Origin: Halomonas socia
GTDB taxonomy: Bacteria > Pseudomonadota > Gammaproteobacteria > Pseudomonadales > Halomonadaceae
Direction of reading: 5' to 3'
Assembly: GCF_010977575.1 (NCBI RefSeq)
Contig: NZ_CP048812.1
Location: forward strand, 3,286,001-3,350,000
Length of the DNA stretch: 64,000 nucleotides
The translations under genes were made by a program, and so were the position numbers. Positions 23,819 to 34,733 of the stretch are shown here, one piece after another. The notes under the pieces are model-generated. The model saw only the letters and a list, made by a program, of their open reading frames with translations, searched no databases and had not been told where the DNA came from. Each line of letters starts with the position of its first letter. Positions within the stretch are counted from its first letter, which is position 1.

Positions 23819-25876
23819 CTATTCGTCCGGTGTAAATTCGAGGAGCACGTCGCCCTGGCCGACGGTATCGCCGGCGGCGAAGTGGAAGCGTTCCACCTGG
23901 CCGTCGGCGGGGGCGGTGAGGGTGTGCTCCATCTTCATGGCTTCCATGACCACCAGCGGCATGCCTTTTTCTACCTTCTGGCCGGCTTCCACCAGCAGCG
24001 CGACCACGGTGCCGTGCATGGGCGCGGTGAGGGTCGATTCGACTTCGTGGTGGCCGTGGTCGATGGCGTCGATGCGCCGCCACAGCAGGCGGCTTTCGCC
24101 GGTAGGGGCGACCATGACGATGATATGACGCTCCCCCTCGCCAACCAGGCGCGCCTGCAGGCGGCGGCGATGGCCGTCGAGAGTTATCGCCACGGCGTCG
24201 CCTTCCAGCGGCTGCAGGCTGGCGGTGAGGGTCTCGCTGCCGATGGTGAGGCACCACGGGTCGGCGTCACTCTCGCGGGTGCCTTCTACCACGACGGCGC
24301 TGGCCTCATCCTGCCGGTCGCACAGGGCGATGCGTATGCTGTGCGGGGCGTTGAGGCGGAAGCCGTCGTGGCGGTCCCAGGGGGAGTCGCTTTCGCGTTC
24401 GCGGCCTAATTGGTCCAGGGCGATCAGCGCGGCGCTGGCGTACTCGTCGATGCTGTACTGCGTAGGGGCGAACAGGCTGGCGTGGTGGCGCTCGATAAAG
24501 CGGGTATCCAGCTCTGCGGCCTTGAGCGCCGGATGAGTGGCCAGCCGCTGCAGGAAGGCGCGGTTGGTTGTCACGCCCTGCACGTCCAGCGCGGCCAGCG
24601 CTCGGTTGAGGGTGGAGAGCGCCTGGTCGCGGTCGTCGCCATGGACGATCAGCTTGGCGAGCATCGGGTCGTAGTGCATGGAGACGGCATCGCCGCTCTC
24701 CACGCCGCTATCCAGGCGCACCTTGGCGGGGTCCTTTTGTGAAGAGCCGAGGCCGGCGCCTTCCAGGTCCATGGCGAAGCGCGTCAGGGTGCCGGTGGCG
24801 GGCAGGAAGTCCTGCTCCGGGTCTTCGGCGTAGAGCCGCGCCTCGAAGCTGTGGCCGGTGATGGTCAGCTCGTCCTGCTTGAGCGGCAGGGCGTCGCCCA
24901 TGGCCACCCGCAGCTGCCACTCGACCAGGTCCTGGCCGGTGATCATTTCGGTGACGGGGTGCTCCACCTGCAGGCGGGTGTTCATCTCCATGAAAAAGAA
25001 AGCGCCGTTCTGACCTTGTGAAGAGTCCAATAAAAACTCGACGGTGCCGGCACCCACGTAGCCGATCTCCTGGGCGGCGCGTACCGCGGCCTCGCCCATC
25101 TCGCGGCGCAGCTCGGCGGTCATGCCGGGAGCGGGGGCTTCCTCGAGCACCTTCTGATGGCGGCGCTGCACCGAGCAGTCGCGCTCGAACAGGTAGACGC
25201 CGTTGCCGTGGGCATCGCAGAACACCTGCACCTCGACGTGGCGCGGCTGGGTGAGGTACTTCTCGATCAGCATGCGGGCATCGTTGAAGGCCGTCTGAGA
25301 CTCGCGGCGGCAGCCGTCCAGCGCGGCCTGGAAGTTGGCGCCGGACTCGACCACTCGCATGCCCTTGCCGCCGCCGCCGGCACGGGCCTTGAGCAGCACC
25401 GGGTAACCGATCTTGTCGGCTTCACGACGCAGCAGGGCGTCGTCCTGGTCGTGGCCGTGGTAGCCGGGCACCAGCGGCACGCCGGCGTTGGCCATGCGCG
25501 CCTTGGCGGCGGATTTGTCGCCCATGGCGGCAATTGCCGCGGCGGGCGGGCCGACAAAGACGATGCCGGCGGCGTCGAGCGCCTCGACGAAGGCGCCGTT
25601 CTCGGAGAGGAAGCCGTAGCCGGGGTGAATGGCGCCGGCGCCGCTGCGCTGGGCAGCTTCCACTACCGCCTCGACGTTGAGGTAGCTGTCGCGGGCGGCG
25701 GCGGGGCCGATGCGTACGGCCTCGTCGGCTTCGCGCACGTGGCGAGCGTTGGCATCGGCATCCGAGTAGACGGTCACGGTGCGCAGGCCCATGCGGCGTG
25801 CGGTGCGCATCACGCGGCAGGCGATCTCGCCGCGGTTAGCCACCAGCAGGGTATCGAAGCGGTTCGCCGCGGTCAT
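23819..25876 (-). CDS. liuD: Methylcrotonyl-CoA carboxylase alpha subunit
   Basis: A 685-residue biotin carboxylase plus carrier protein: LLVANRGEIACRVMRTA at the start, ATP-grasp with KARAGGGGKGMRVV, FMEMNTRLQVEHPVTE, and a C-terminal biotinyl motif VMEAMKMEH. With LiuB it carboxylates 3-methylcrotonyl-CoA. Its ATG overlaps the stop of the upstream hydratase gene (ATGA), implying translational coupling. Confidence 0.93.
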   Translation of the reverse strand: MTAANRFDTLLVANRGEIACRVMRTARRMGLRTVTVYSDADANARHVREADEAVRIGPAAARDSYLNVEAVVEAAQRSGAGAIHPGYGFLSENGAFVEALDAAGIVFVGPPAAAIAAMGDKSAAKARMANAGVPLVPGYHGHDQDDALLRREADKIGYPVLLKARAGGGGKGMRVVESGANFQAALDGCRRESQTAFNDARMLIEKYLTQPRHVEVQVFCDAHGNGVYLFERDCSVQRRHQKVLEEAPAPGMTAELRREMGEAAVRAAQEIGYVGAGTVEFLLDSSQGQNGAFFFMEMNTRLQVEHPVTEMITGQDLVEWQLRVAMGDALPLKQDELTITGHSFEARLYAEDPEQDFLPATGTLTRFAMDLEGAGLGSSQKDPAKVRLDSGVESGDAVSMHYDPMLAKLIVHGDDRDQALSTLNRALAALDVQGVTTNRAFLQRLATHPALKAAELDTRFIERHHASLFAPTQYSIDEYASAALIALDQLGRERESDSPWDRHDGFRLNAPHSIRIALCDRQDEASAVVVEGTRESDADPWCLTIGSETLTASLQPLEGDAVAITLDGHRRRLQARLVGEGERHIIVMVAPTGESRLLWRRIDAIDHGHHEVESTLTAPMHGTVVALLVEAGQKVEKGMPLVVMEAMKMEHTLTAPADGQVERFHFAAGDTVGQGDVLLEFTPDE

Positions 25877-26691
25877 GGGGTGTCGTCCTGTGGCGGGCGC
25901 CAGCGCGGGGCGCGCTTGTCGAAGAAACTGGCCAGGCCCTCCTGGCCTTCGTCGCTTACGCGCAGCTCGCTGATCACGTGGCAGCTGCGTTCGCGGGTGG
26001 CATCGCTGTCGGGCTCGCGGGCGACCTCGGCTAGCAGCGCCTTGGTGGCGCGCTGGGCCTGGGGCGAGCCGGCCAGCAGCGTCGCGAGCATGGTCTCGAT
26101 TTCGTCATCCAGGTCGTCGTGGCCCACCACCTGATGAACCAGGCCGAGCCCAAGGCTGGTGGCGGCGTCGATCTCCTCGGCGCTAAGCGCGTAGCGGCGC
26201 ATCTGGCGCGCGCCCAGGGCGCGCTGCACGTAGGGGCTGATCACCGCCGGCGAGAGACCGATCTTGACCTCTGAGAGGCAGAACCGGGCCTTCTCGGAGG
26301 CGATGACGATATCGCAGCAGGCGGCCAGGCCCACGGCACCGCCGAAGGCGGCCCCCTGCACCCGGCACACGGTGGGGCAGGGCAGGGTGTCGAGGCGCTG
26401 CATCATCTCGGCGAGCCTGCGCGAGTCACTCAGGTTGGCCTCGAGGTCATACTCGACCATGCGCTTCATCCAGTTCAGGTCGGCGCCGGCGGAGAAGTGC
26501 TTGCCTTCGGAACCCAGCACCACCACGCGCACCTCGCCGCCGGTAGCGGCCTCATGCAGGTGTGCCAGGTGCTCGTTGAGCTCAGCGATCAGGCTGTCGT
26601 CGAAGGCGTTGTGCACCTCGGGGCGGTTCAGCGTTAGCCGGGCGACGCCGCGTTCGTCGGTATGTAGCTCGCAGAGTGTCGTCGTTGCCAT
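25873..26691 (-). CDS. liuC: Methylglutaconyl-CoA hydratase (enoyl-CoA hydratase family)
   Basis: A 272-residue crotonase-fold enzyme: RPEVHNAFDDSLI, SEGKHFSAGADLNWM (oxyanion loop) and QGAAFGGAVGLAACCDI. It hydrates 3-methylglutaconyl-CoA to HMG-CoA. The start at 26691 follows GGGAG; the frame extends upstream only because a REP copy is open. Fourth step of the operon pathway. Confidence 0.92.
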   Translation of the reverse strand: MATTTLCELHTDERGVARLTLNRPEVHNAFDDSLIAELNEHLAHLHEAATGGEVRVVVLGSEGKHFSAGADLNWMKRMVEYDLEANLSDSRRLAEMMQRLDTLPCPTVCRVQGAAFGGAVGLAACCDIVIASEKARFCLSEVKIGLSPAVISPYVQRALGARQMRRYALSAEEIDAATSLGLGLVHQVVGHDDLDDEIETMLATLLAGSPQAQRATKALLAEVAREPDSDATRERSCHVISELRVSDEGQEGLASFFDKRAPRWRPPQDDTP

Positions 26692-26708
26692 GGTGAAATC
26701 TCCCTCCT

Positions 26709-27088
26709 GTGTGGGAGCGAATTCATTCGCGATGGGCTGTTTACCCGGCAGGGCTGCGCCCTGCATCGCGGTTGAAACCGCTCCCACATTTGCCTCGGCG
26801 CCATTCCCTTGTGAGAGCGAATTTATCCGCGATGGGCTGTTTATCCGGCAGGGCTGCGCCCTGCATCGCGGTTGAAACCGCTCCTACACTTGCTTCGGCG
26901 TCATTCCCCTGTGGGAGCGAATTTATTCGCGATGGGCTGTTTGCCCGGCAGGGCTGCGCCCTGCATCGCGGTTGAAACCGCTCCTACATGTGCTTTGGCG
27001 CCATTCCCCTGTGGGAGCGAATTTATTCGCGATGGCTGTTTGCCCGGCAGGGCTGCGCCCTGCATCGCGGTTGAAACCGCCCCCACAT
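26709..27088. repeat. Four tandem REP-type repeats, 100-bp period
   Basis: Copies begin at about 26711, 26811, 26911 and 27011. Each starts GTGGGAGCGAAT (copy 2 has GTGAGAGCGAAT), has an inner GCAGGGCTGCGCCCTGC hairpin and ends in an arm such as CGGTTGAAACCGCTCCCAC, so each can fold into one long hairpin. They fill the 408-bp gap inside the liu operon between liuC and liuB. Divergence among copies is a few bases. Confidence 0.92.
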
Positions 27089-27099
27089 TTGCCTCGGCG

Positions 27100-28707
<1,608 letters not shown>

Positions 28708-28793
28708 TTATTGGCTCCAATAACTCTGAAAGGTAAAAATGTGCGAGCGATGCTCAGACTCTGGGAAGAGGGTATGAGTGAGCGCAGTCATTT

Positions 28794-29963
28794 TTACTCG
28801 GATTCGGAGAAGATCTCGCGGCCAATCAACATGCGGCGTATCTCACTGGTGCCGGCGCCGATCTCGTAGAGCTTGGCGTCGCGCAGCAGGCGCCCGGTGG
28901 GGTAGTCGTTGATGTAGCCGTTGCCGCCGAGCAGTTGGATGGCGTCCAGCGCCAGCTGGGTGGCCTTCTCGGCGCAGTAGAGGATCACCCCGGCGGCGTC
29001 CTTGCGAGACACCTTGCCACGGTCGCAGGCGCCGGCCACGGCGTAGAGGTAGGCGCGGCAGGCGTTGAGGGTGGTGGCCATGTCGGCGACCTTGCCCTGC
29101 ACCAGCTGGAACTCGCCGATCGCCTGGCCGAACTGCTTGCGCTCATGGATATAGGGCACCACCACGTCGAGCGCCGCCTGCATGATGCCGATGGGGCCGG
29201 CGGCGAGCACGGTGCGCTCGTAGTCCAGGCCGCTCATCAGCACCCGCGCCCCCTTGTTCACCTTGCCCAGCACGTTCTCGGCCGGCACCTCACAGTCCTG
29301 GAACACCAGCTCGCAGGTGTTGGAGCCGCGCATGCCGAGCTTGTCGAGCTTCTGGGCGGTGGCGAAGCCGGCAAAGTCCTTCTCGATCAGAAAGGCGGTG
29401 ATGCCCTTGGCGCCGGCGCTGGGGTCGGTCTTGGCGTAGACCACCAGTACGTCGGCGTCGGGGCCGTTGGTGATCCACATCTTGTTGCCGTTGAGCACGT
29501 AGTCCTCGCCGCGCTTGTCGGCGCGCAGCTGCATGGAGACCACGTCCGAGCCGGCGCTGGGCTCCGACATCGCCAGCGCCCCCACGTGTTCGCCGCTGAT
29601 CAGTTTGGGCAGGTACTTGGCCTTCTGCTCGGGGCTGCCGTTGAGGGCGATCTGGTTGACGCACAGGTTGGAGTGGGCGCCAAACGAGAGCGCCACCGAG
29701 GCGCTGGCGCGGGAGATCTCCTCCATGGCGATGCAGTGCGCCAGGTAGCCCATGCCGCTGCCGCCATCTGCCTCGGGCACGGTGATACCGAGCAGGCCCA
29801 TGTCGCCGAACTTGCGCCACAGGTCGGCCGGGAAGTCGTTGCTGGCATCGATCTCTGCGGCGCGCGGGGCGATCTCGTCACGGGCGAAGGCGTTGACCTG
29901 GTCGCGCAGCATGTTGAGTTCATCGGCGAGGCCGAAGTCGAGGGGCGTATAGGCGCTGTGCAT
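28794..29963 (-). CDS. liuA: Isovaleryl-CoA dehydrogenase
   Basis: A 389-residue acyl-CoA dehydrogenase. The catalytic Glu is in [13 protein letters not shown], its isovaleryl-CoA-specific position; [13 protein letters not shown] and KMWITNG are FAD contacts. Converts isovaleryl-CoA to 3-methylcrotonyl-CoA, passing electrons to ETF. I prefer the ATG at 29963 (GGAG site) to the one at 29981. First gene of the operon. Confidence 0.94.
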   Translation of the reverse strand: MHSAYTPLDFGLADELNMLRDQVNAFARDEIAPRAAEIDASNDFPADLWRKFGDMGLLGITVPEADGGSGMGYLAHCIAMEEISRASASVALSFGAHSNLCVNQIALNGSPEQKAKYLPKLISGEHVGALAMSEPSAGSDVVSMQLRADKRGEDYVLNGNKMWITNGPDADVLVVYAKTDPSAGAKGITAFLIEKDFAGFATAQKLDKLGMRGSNTCELVFQDCEVPAENVLGKVNKGARVLMSGLDYERTVLAAGPIGIMQAALDVVVPYIHERKQFGQAIGEFQLVQGKVADMATTLNACRAYLYAVAGACDRGKVSRKDAAGVILYCAEKATQLALDAIQLLGGNGYINDYPTGRLLRDAKLYEIGAGTSEIRRMLIGREIFSESE

Positions 29964-30009
29964 GGCGGGCTCCGGAAACATCGAGTGCTGGCTGTCAGCC
30001 TAGAATTAG

Positions 30010-30025
30010 TTGACGTTAACGTAAA
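30010..30025. promoter_or_regulatory. LiuR-like operator upstream of the liu operon
   Basis: TTGACGTTAACGTAAA is palindromic around GTTAAC with one mismatched pair, 47 bp upstream of the liuA start. Leucine-degradation operons in gammaproteobacteria are commonly controlled by the MerR-family regulator LiuR through A/T-flanked ACGTTAACGT-type palindromes. No liuR gene is in the window. Confidence 0.65.
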
Positions 30026-30222
30026 GTGCATGCGGCGATGATTAGACGAAAGGCTCAGATCAATGTCAGTCGTGGGGTCGAGGTGTCGATGGGCGTTGGC
30101 TGCTACTACTGATGAAGTGGGAGAACGTCACGATAACGATAGCGGGTGCCGTACCGGTAGCCCGCCCGTTGGCGCTGCCGCTCGGCGCTGACGCCTTGGT
30201 TCCGTCATGCGGAGAGACCGTC

Positions 30223-31091
30223 ATGAACCAGACTGCACAACCCGCCAACGAATACGTCGAATTCTGGAACGACACCCTGGCCGAGAAGTTCACTCGCTAC
30301 CAGGACATCCTGATGAACGGCTTGAGCTATCACAGCCGTGTCCCCTCGAACACCTGGAGGTGCCCGCCGGCGCAGGCATTCTCGATGTTGGCTGTGGCTG
30401 GGGCGACACTGCCATCGCCCTGGCGCGCAAGGCCGGCCCCGAGGGGGAAGTGCTGGGACTGGATTGCGTCGAGGCGTTTCTGGAGGATGCCCGACGACGG
30501 GCCGACGAGGCCGGCGTCAGCAATGTGCGCTTCGTGACCGCCGACGTCGAGCGCTACCCCTTCGAGCCGCTATACGACCTGTGCTTCTCGCGCTTTGGCA
30601 TGATGTTCTTCGAGCATCCGGTGGTGGCCATGCGCAACGTGCACAAGGCACTGCGCCCCGGCGGGGAGCTGATGTTCATCGTCTGGCGAGATATCGACGA
30701 CAACCCCTGGCTCGGCCTGCCTAAGCAAGTGGTGCTGGATTTTCTGCCGCCGCCGGGAGAGAACGCCCGCACCTGTGGCCCGGGCCCCTTCTCGATGGCC
30801 AATCCCGAGGTGGTGACCCAGCAGCTGGAGATCGCCGGCTTCGAGGAGGTGGCCTTCGAGCGCAACGATGGTCCGGTGGAGGTGGGCGACTCAGTGGAGA
30901 ATGCCATGCGTTTCCAGCTCGCGCTGGGGCCGGCGGGGGAGGTATTTCGCGAAGCCGGGGAGGAGGCGGAGCGGCAGCGACCCCAGATCGAAGCGGCGCT
31001 GCGTGACGTCCTGGCGCCCTTCGAGCAGGATGGCAAGATCGTCATGGACTCCAGCTCCTGGACCATCACGGCGCGCAAGCCAGCAGCCTGA
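30223..31091 (+). pseudogene. SAM-dependent methyltransferase, frameshifted
   Basis: The ATG at 30223 opens NEYVEFWNDTLAEKFTRYQDIL, then the frame changes at about 30336-30350 and resumes as LEHLEVPAGAGILDVGCGWGD with a complete methyltransferase core (LGLDCVEAFL, ALRPGGELMF). The two parts belong to one UbiE-like protein of about 285 residues. A real lesion or a sequencing error are both possible. Substrate unknown. Confidence 0.75.
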
Positions 31092-31108
31092 GCGTTGCTA
31101 AGAAGCGG

Positions 31109-31360
31109 CTAGCTCGACACTAGCTGTATCAGCCCGTGGTAGAGGGGGATCCCCAGGATCACGCCGCGGTTGGTCAGGGTCTCATGCCAGATGCCCTGCA
31201 GCGCCTCGCTGGAGTCGCTGCCCTTGTAGCGGCGATAGAGTGCGATGGCAACCATGATCGCCGGCAGCTCCATCATCACCAGGTAGAGAGTCATCCCGGC
31301 GCCTATCGGCAGGCCGTGCCCTTCGGCGAAGGCCAGGGCCACCTGGGCGAGTGCGTGGAG
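31109..31360 (-). pseudogene. Internally deleted SbtA-type bicarbonate transporter
   Basis: The frame holds GAGMTLYLVMMELPAI and WHETLTNRG, then jumps to LGIPLYHGLIQL, the C-terminal end of sodium-dependent bicarbonate permeases (DUF897). Most of the ten-helix protein is missing, both upstream and between these two blocks. Confidence 0.65.
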
Positions 31361-31366
31361 GCGCGC

Positions 31367-31620
31367 TTATCGCCAACGAGCTGGGATTGATGGCCAGGGG
31401 GTTGAGCTTCGTGGGCGCGACCAGTTGGGTGGGGCTCGCTTGTACAGTCCATCGGCCAGCACCACCATATTTATGGCACCGGGGCTGATGCCACTGACCC
31501 CGTCGATCTCCAGCCGATCCTCTTCCAGCAGGCGGTCGAGCACGCCCCAGGTCAAGGCGCCGTGGGAGCCGCCGCCCTGCAGTGCCAGAGCGATGCGCTT
31601 CTGGTCGCCTTCGCCATGCT
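31367..31620 (-). pseudogene. Patatin-like phospholipase N-terminal fragment
   Basis: IALALQGGGSHGALTWGVLDRLLEE carries the patatin oxyanion loop and GISPG the GxSxG nucleophile, but the frame lacks a start (the ATG at 31618 is in another frame) and homology ends after VVLADGL, before the catalytic Asp. It abuts the transporter remnant, so one deletion may have truncated both. Confidence 0.65.
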
Positions 31621-31767
31621 GTCTCCTTGAGTCCTGAATCCAGAAGCCTGAATGCTGCGTTGCAGTCTAGGCTTCCTGATCGCCGCTGTTTGCCTCTGGG
31701 GTCAGGCCCTGGCCATTCTCGCCTTCGGGGGCGCCGGGCGGTGCCCGGGAGGCACTGCCGGATGCCC

Positions 31768-33165
31768 TCATGCTGGTGTGATATTCGAGTTGAAGCGAAA
31801 CAGGTTCTGCGGATCGCAGGATGCCTTTAGTGCCTGCAACCTTGCGTACTTCTGTCCGAAGGTGGCCCTGGTCTCTTCATCCTGGTTCTCGAGGAAGCCC
31901 GGGTAGTTGAGATAGAAGCCGTCGCCGTACCCGAAACGTGTGAAGTCGTCCACCGCATTGCGGGACCAGGCAATGTTGGTCTCGTCATCGGCCCGATCGC
32001 TCCAGATCGACTCGGCCGCGAGCATGTACTCGGCGCCACGGCCGCCGTAGGCCGTCCCGTTCTCGTCGACCCGTCGAATCGCGCCGCCCAGATGCCAGAG
32101 CACCAGCGCCGTCAGCGGTGAGGGGCGACGCTCGGCGTAGTCGACGAGCATATCGATGCCGGTGTCGCCGAGTGCGGCCGCTGTCAGCGGGCGGCCCTTC
32201 CAATAGTAAAGCCCACCGTCCGGGAAGTTCGCATCGAGCAGCGATTGAATGTCCACCCAGCGCATCGTGCCGCTTAGGTCGAAAAGCGGCGCCGCGACCT
32301 GGCGGAGGGGGGCCATCGCTGCCTCGCCTGCCTCGGGGGCTCCCACGGACACCCCGAGGAAGGCGATGGCGGGCTTGCCGCGGGCGTCCGGGACGGGGAA
32401 GGCGGGGTCGTCCGGCACCGTGATCGAGGTGACGAGCGTGGAGACCTCCTCGGGGGCGTGCTGCGTGAAGTCGCGGTACGCTTCGTAACACCTCCGGCGG
32501 TCGTCGGCCGGGTAGCCCACGAAGGTGAAGGCGACCTCGGGACCCACCGGATGGAGCCTGAACTCAAAGGTGGTCACTACGCCGAAGTTGCCGCCACCGC
32601 CGCGCAGGCCCCAGAGTAGCTCCGGATTATCGGTCTCGCTGGTGTAGACCACCTCGCCGTTGCCGGTGACGACCTCGGCACCGATCAGGTTGTCGCAGGT
32701 GAGACCGTGCTTGCGTCGCAGCCAGCCGAGCCCGCCGCTGAGGCAGAGCCCTGCGATACCGGTTTTCGACACCAGGCCGGTCGGGGTGGCCAGGCCATGG
32801 ACCTGCGTCTCCCGATCGACATCCTGCAGCAGGGCCCCGCCCTGGACGCGGGCAACGCGCGCGCTCGCATCCACGATGACCGTGCGCATGAGCGACAGGT
32901 CGATCATCAGGCTATTGTCCCCGACCGCCGTGCCCGCGACGTTGTGGCCGCCACCGCGGACCGAGATCGGCAGGTCCCGCTTGCGGGCGAAGGCCACCGT
33001 CGCGACCACGTCGGCCGTTCCGCGACAGCGCGCGATAAGCGCCGGCTGGCGGTTGATCATGCCGTTCCAGACCTGGCGTATCTCATCGAAGGCCGGGTCA
33101 TCGGGACCCAGGAGGTTGCCTCCAAGGGTCATTTTCAGGGCTTTGGCACTTGCATCAGTGAACAT
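31768..33165 (-). CDS. FAD-binding oxidoreductase, berberine-bridge-enzyme type
   Basis: A 465-residue protein with a PCMH-type FAD domain (RGGGHNVAG supplies the His that usually bonds FAD covalently; the second, Cys-linked site is not evident) and a C-terminal BBE motif (KYARLQALKASCDPQNLF). Such enzymes oxidise sugars, alcohols or alkaloid-like compounds with oxygen. The start at 33165 follows GGGGGAGAG; an ATG at 33180 lies upstream of that site. Divergent from a GlxA-type regulator. Confidence 0.88.
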   Translation of the reverse strand: MFTDASAKALKMTLGGNLLGPDDPAFDEIRQVWNGMINRQPALIARCRGTADVVATVAFARKRDLPISVRGGGHNVAGTAVGDNSLMIDLSLMRTVIVDASARVARVQGGALLQDVDRETQVHGLATPTGLVSKTGIAGLCLSGGLGWLRRKHGLTCDNLIGAEVVTGNGEVVYTSETDNPELLWGLRGGGGNFGVVTTFEFRLHPVGPEVAFTFVGYPADDRRRCYEAYRDFTQHAPEEVSTLVTSITVPDDPAFPVPDARGKPAIAFLGVSVGAPEAGEAAMAPLRQVAAPLFDLSGTMRWVDIQSLLDANFPDGGLYYWKGRPLTAAALGDTGIDMLVDYAERRPSPLTALVLWHLGGAIRRVDENGTAYGGRGAEYMLAAESIWSDRADDETNIAWSRNAVDDFTRFGYGDGFYLNYPGFLENQDEETRATFGQKYARLQALKASCDPQNLFRFNSNITPA

Positions 33166-33180
33166 CGTTCTCTCCCCCAT

Positions 33181-33238
33181 GATTTCGAAATCCGTCTTCC
33201 TCGTGTCGATCGGTCAAATCCGACAGACTGCTAGCAGT
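33181..33238. promoter_or_regulatory. Two perfect 12-bp palindromes in a divergent promoter
   Basis: GATTTCGAAATC (33181-33192) and ACTGCTAGCAGT (33227-33238) are each exact palindromes, centred 46 bp apart, between the BBE oxidase and GlxA-type regulator genes. They are candidate operators. Confidence 0.5.
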
Positions 33239-33314
33239 TTGTTCGCGAGCGGACTTGCGGCGCAGAGCGGGGGGCGCCAAATTTAGGGTAGATTCCCGTC
33301 AAGCAGGGGGAGCC

Positions 33315-34334
33315 ATGCATGATGTGACGGTCGTTCTGGTCGAGGGGGGAATGCCGTCCACGGCGGTCGCGCCATTGGAGATCTTCGGGACGGCGGGCGT
33401 GCTGTGGAATTTCATGTGCGAGCGGCGCGCCGAGCCGCGGTTTCGGGTGCGCACGGTGTCCCAGGATGGCCGGCCTGTGCGTACGGGCGTCTCGCTGCTC
33501 CTGCAGCCAGATTGCGGGATCGAGGCGATCGAGTCCACGGATCTGATCCTGGTCGCTGCGGTGGGCGCCGACCTGGAGGCAGCTGTTCCCCTTCATGCCG
33601 CCCTCTATCCATGGCTGAGGGAGTGGCATGAGCGCGGAGCCACCATCGCCGGTGTCTGTGCCGGCGTGGCGTTGCTGGCGGAGGCGGGGATACTCGAGGA
33701 CCGGCCGGCCACCACCCACTGGGCGGTCGTCGATGCCTGTCGCCGGCGCTATCCCCGTGTCCACTGGCAGCCCGAGCGCGTCATCACCGAATCCGGCAAT
33801 GTACTCTGCAGCGGCGGCGTCTACGCGTCGGTGGACCTGAGCCTGTACCTGATCGAGAAGCTCTGCGGTCACAAGCTTGCCATGGAGACGGCACGGGCGC
33901 TGGTGCTGGAGACTCCGCGTACCTGGCAGATCGGCTATGGGGCCGAGCCACCGGAGTATGCCCACGAGGACCAGCGCATCCAGAAGGCGCAGGAGTGGCT
34001 GTTCCGTCATTTCACCGATATCGCCTCGATGGAGCAGTTGGCCCGGAATGTCGGCATGAGCGAGCGCACCTTCGAGAGGCGATTCAAGCGCGCGACCGGC
34101 GAGACCCCCAGGCATTATCTACACCGGGTGCGCGTCAATGCGGCGCGGCACCTGCTGGAGAATGAGCAGCAATCGGTACAGGAAGTGAGCAGTGCGGTGG
34201 GATATGACGACGTGAGTCACTTCCGTCGCCTGTTCAAACGCCACACGGGCATGACCCCGCAGGCATATCGGGAGAACGTCGGGGCCTTCGTCTCCGGGAA
34301 CGTCGCCCGGGTCGGGCGTACGCCGCATCACTAG
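33315..34334 (+). CDS. GlxA-family AraC-type regulator
   Basis: A 339-residue protein: a DJ-1/PfpI-like domain at residues 1-190 (IAGVCAGVALLAEAG holds the conserved Cys of that fold) and two AraC helix-turn-helix motifs in the last 100 residues (MEQLARNVGMSERTFERRF; QEVSSAVGYDDVSHFRRLF). GlxA-type proteins respond to amino-group compounds or carnitine/choline-type metabolites. Start at 33315 with GGGGGAG. Likely regulates the divergent oxidase. Confidence 0.9.
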   Translation: MHDVTVVLVEGGMPSTAVAPLEIFGTAGVLWNFMCERRAEPRFRVRTVSQDGRPVRTGVSLLLQPDCGIEAIESTDLILVAAVGADLEAAVPLHAALYPWLREWHERGATIAGVCAGVALLAEAGILEDRPATTHWAVVDACRRRYPRVHWQPERVITESGNVLCSGGVYASVDLSLYLIEKLCGHKLAMETARALVLETPRTWQIGYGAEPPEYAHEDQRIQKAQEWLFRHFTDIASMEQLARNVGMSERTFERRFKRATGETPRHYLHRVRVNAARHLLENEQQSVQEVSSAVGYDDVSHFRRLFKRHTGMTPQAYRENVGAFVSGNVARVGRTPHH

Positions 34335-34367
34335 CCGACTCGACGACGAGCAGCGGGAGGTGCGGGC

Positions 34368-34685
34368 GTGCAGCCGGTGGGCGGCCGTGGCATCGGGAGG
34401 GGCTCGTGCAGGGCGGCGGTCTATGGAGCCACGCCGGTCGAACTGGTCACCCTGGCCGCGGCCAGGGCATTGGGCAACACCTACTGCGCGTTGGCACATG
34501 CCCGGGCGCTGGCCGTGGTGGCTGGGGAGGGCGATGGGGTGAGCGAGGTCGCCCGAGCCTTCTTTACACGGATGCTCGACGGCCAGGGAGCCGAAGCCGA
34601 CGCTGCCTTTCGCGAACTGCCCGGGCCGCTCATCGATGCGCTCAGCGTGGGGCGGCTGATCGCCAGCGCTACTGCTGGCGACTGA
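34368..34685 (+). CDS. Short AhpD/carboxymuconolactone-decarboxylase-like protein
   Basis: A 105-residue frame from GTG with a GGGAGG site. The only recognisable part is ELVTLAAARALGNTYCALAHARAL, which matches the CxxxH helix of AhpD/CMD proteins, but the usual CxxC and the family N-terminus are missing. It may be a fragment. It follows the GlxA gene by 33 bp. Confidence 0.4.
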   Translation: MQPVGGRGIGRGSCRAAVYGATPVELVTLAAARALGNTYCALAHARALAVVAGEGDGVSEVARAFFTRMLDGQGAEADAAFRELPGPLIDALSVGRLIASATAGD

Positions 34686-34733
34686 TCCCGCTAGGCTGCG
34701 GCCATCCGCACGGCTGAGGTTAGCCTCAGCCGC

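Noticed and set aside
23225-24409. Long plus-strand frame over mvaB and liuD
   Set aside because: Composition typical of antisense frames; the minus-strand genes have full family motifs.
26709-27088. Regular repeats that could suggest a CRISPR array
   Set aside because: Unit length is 100 bp with no unique spacers; each copy is a REP-type long hairpin and no cas genes are near.
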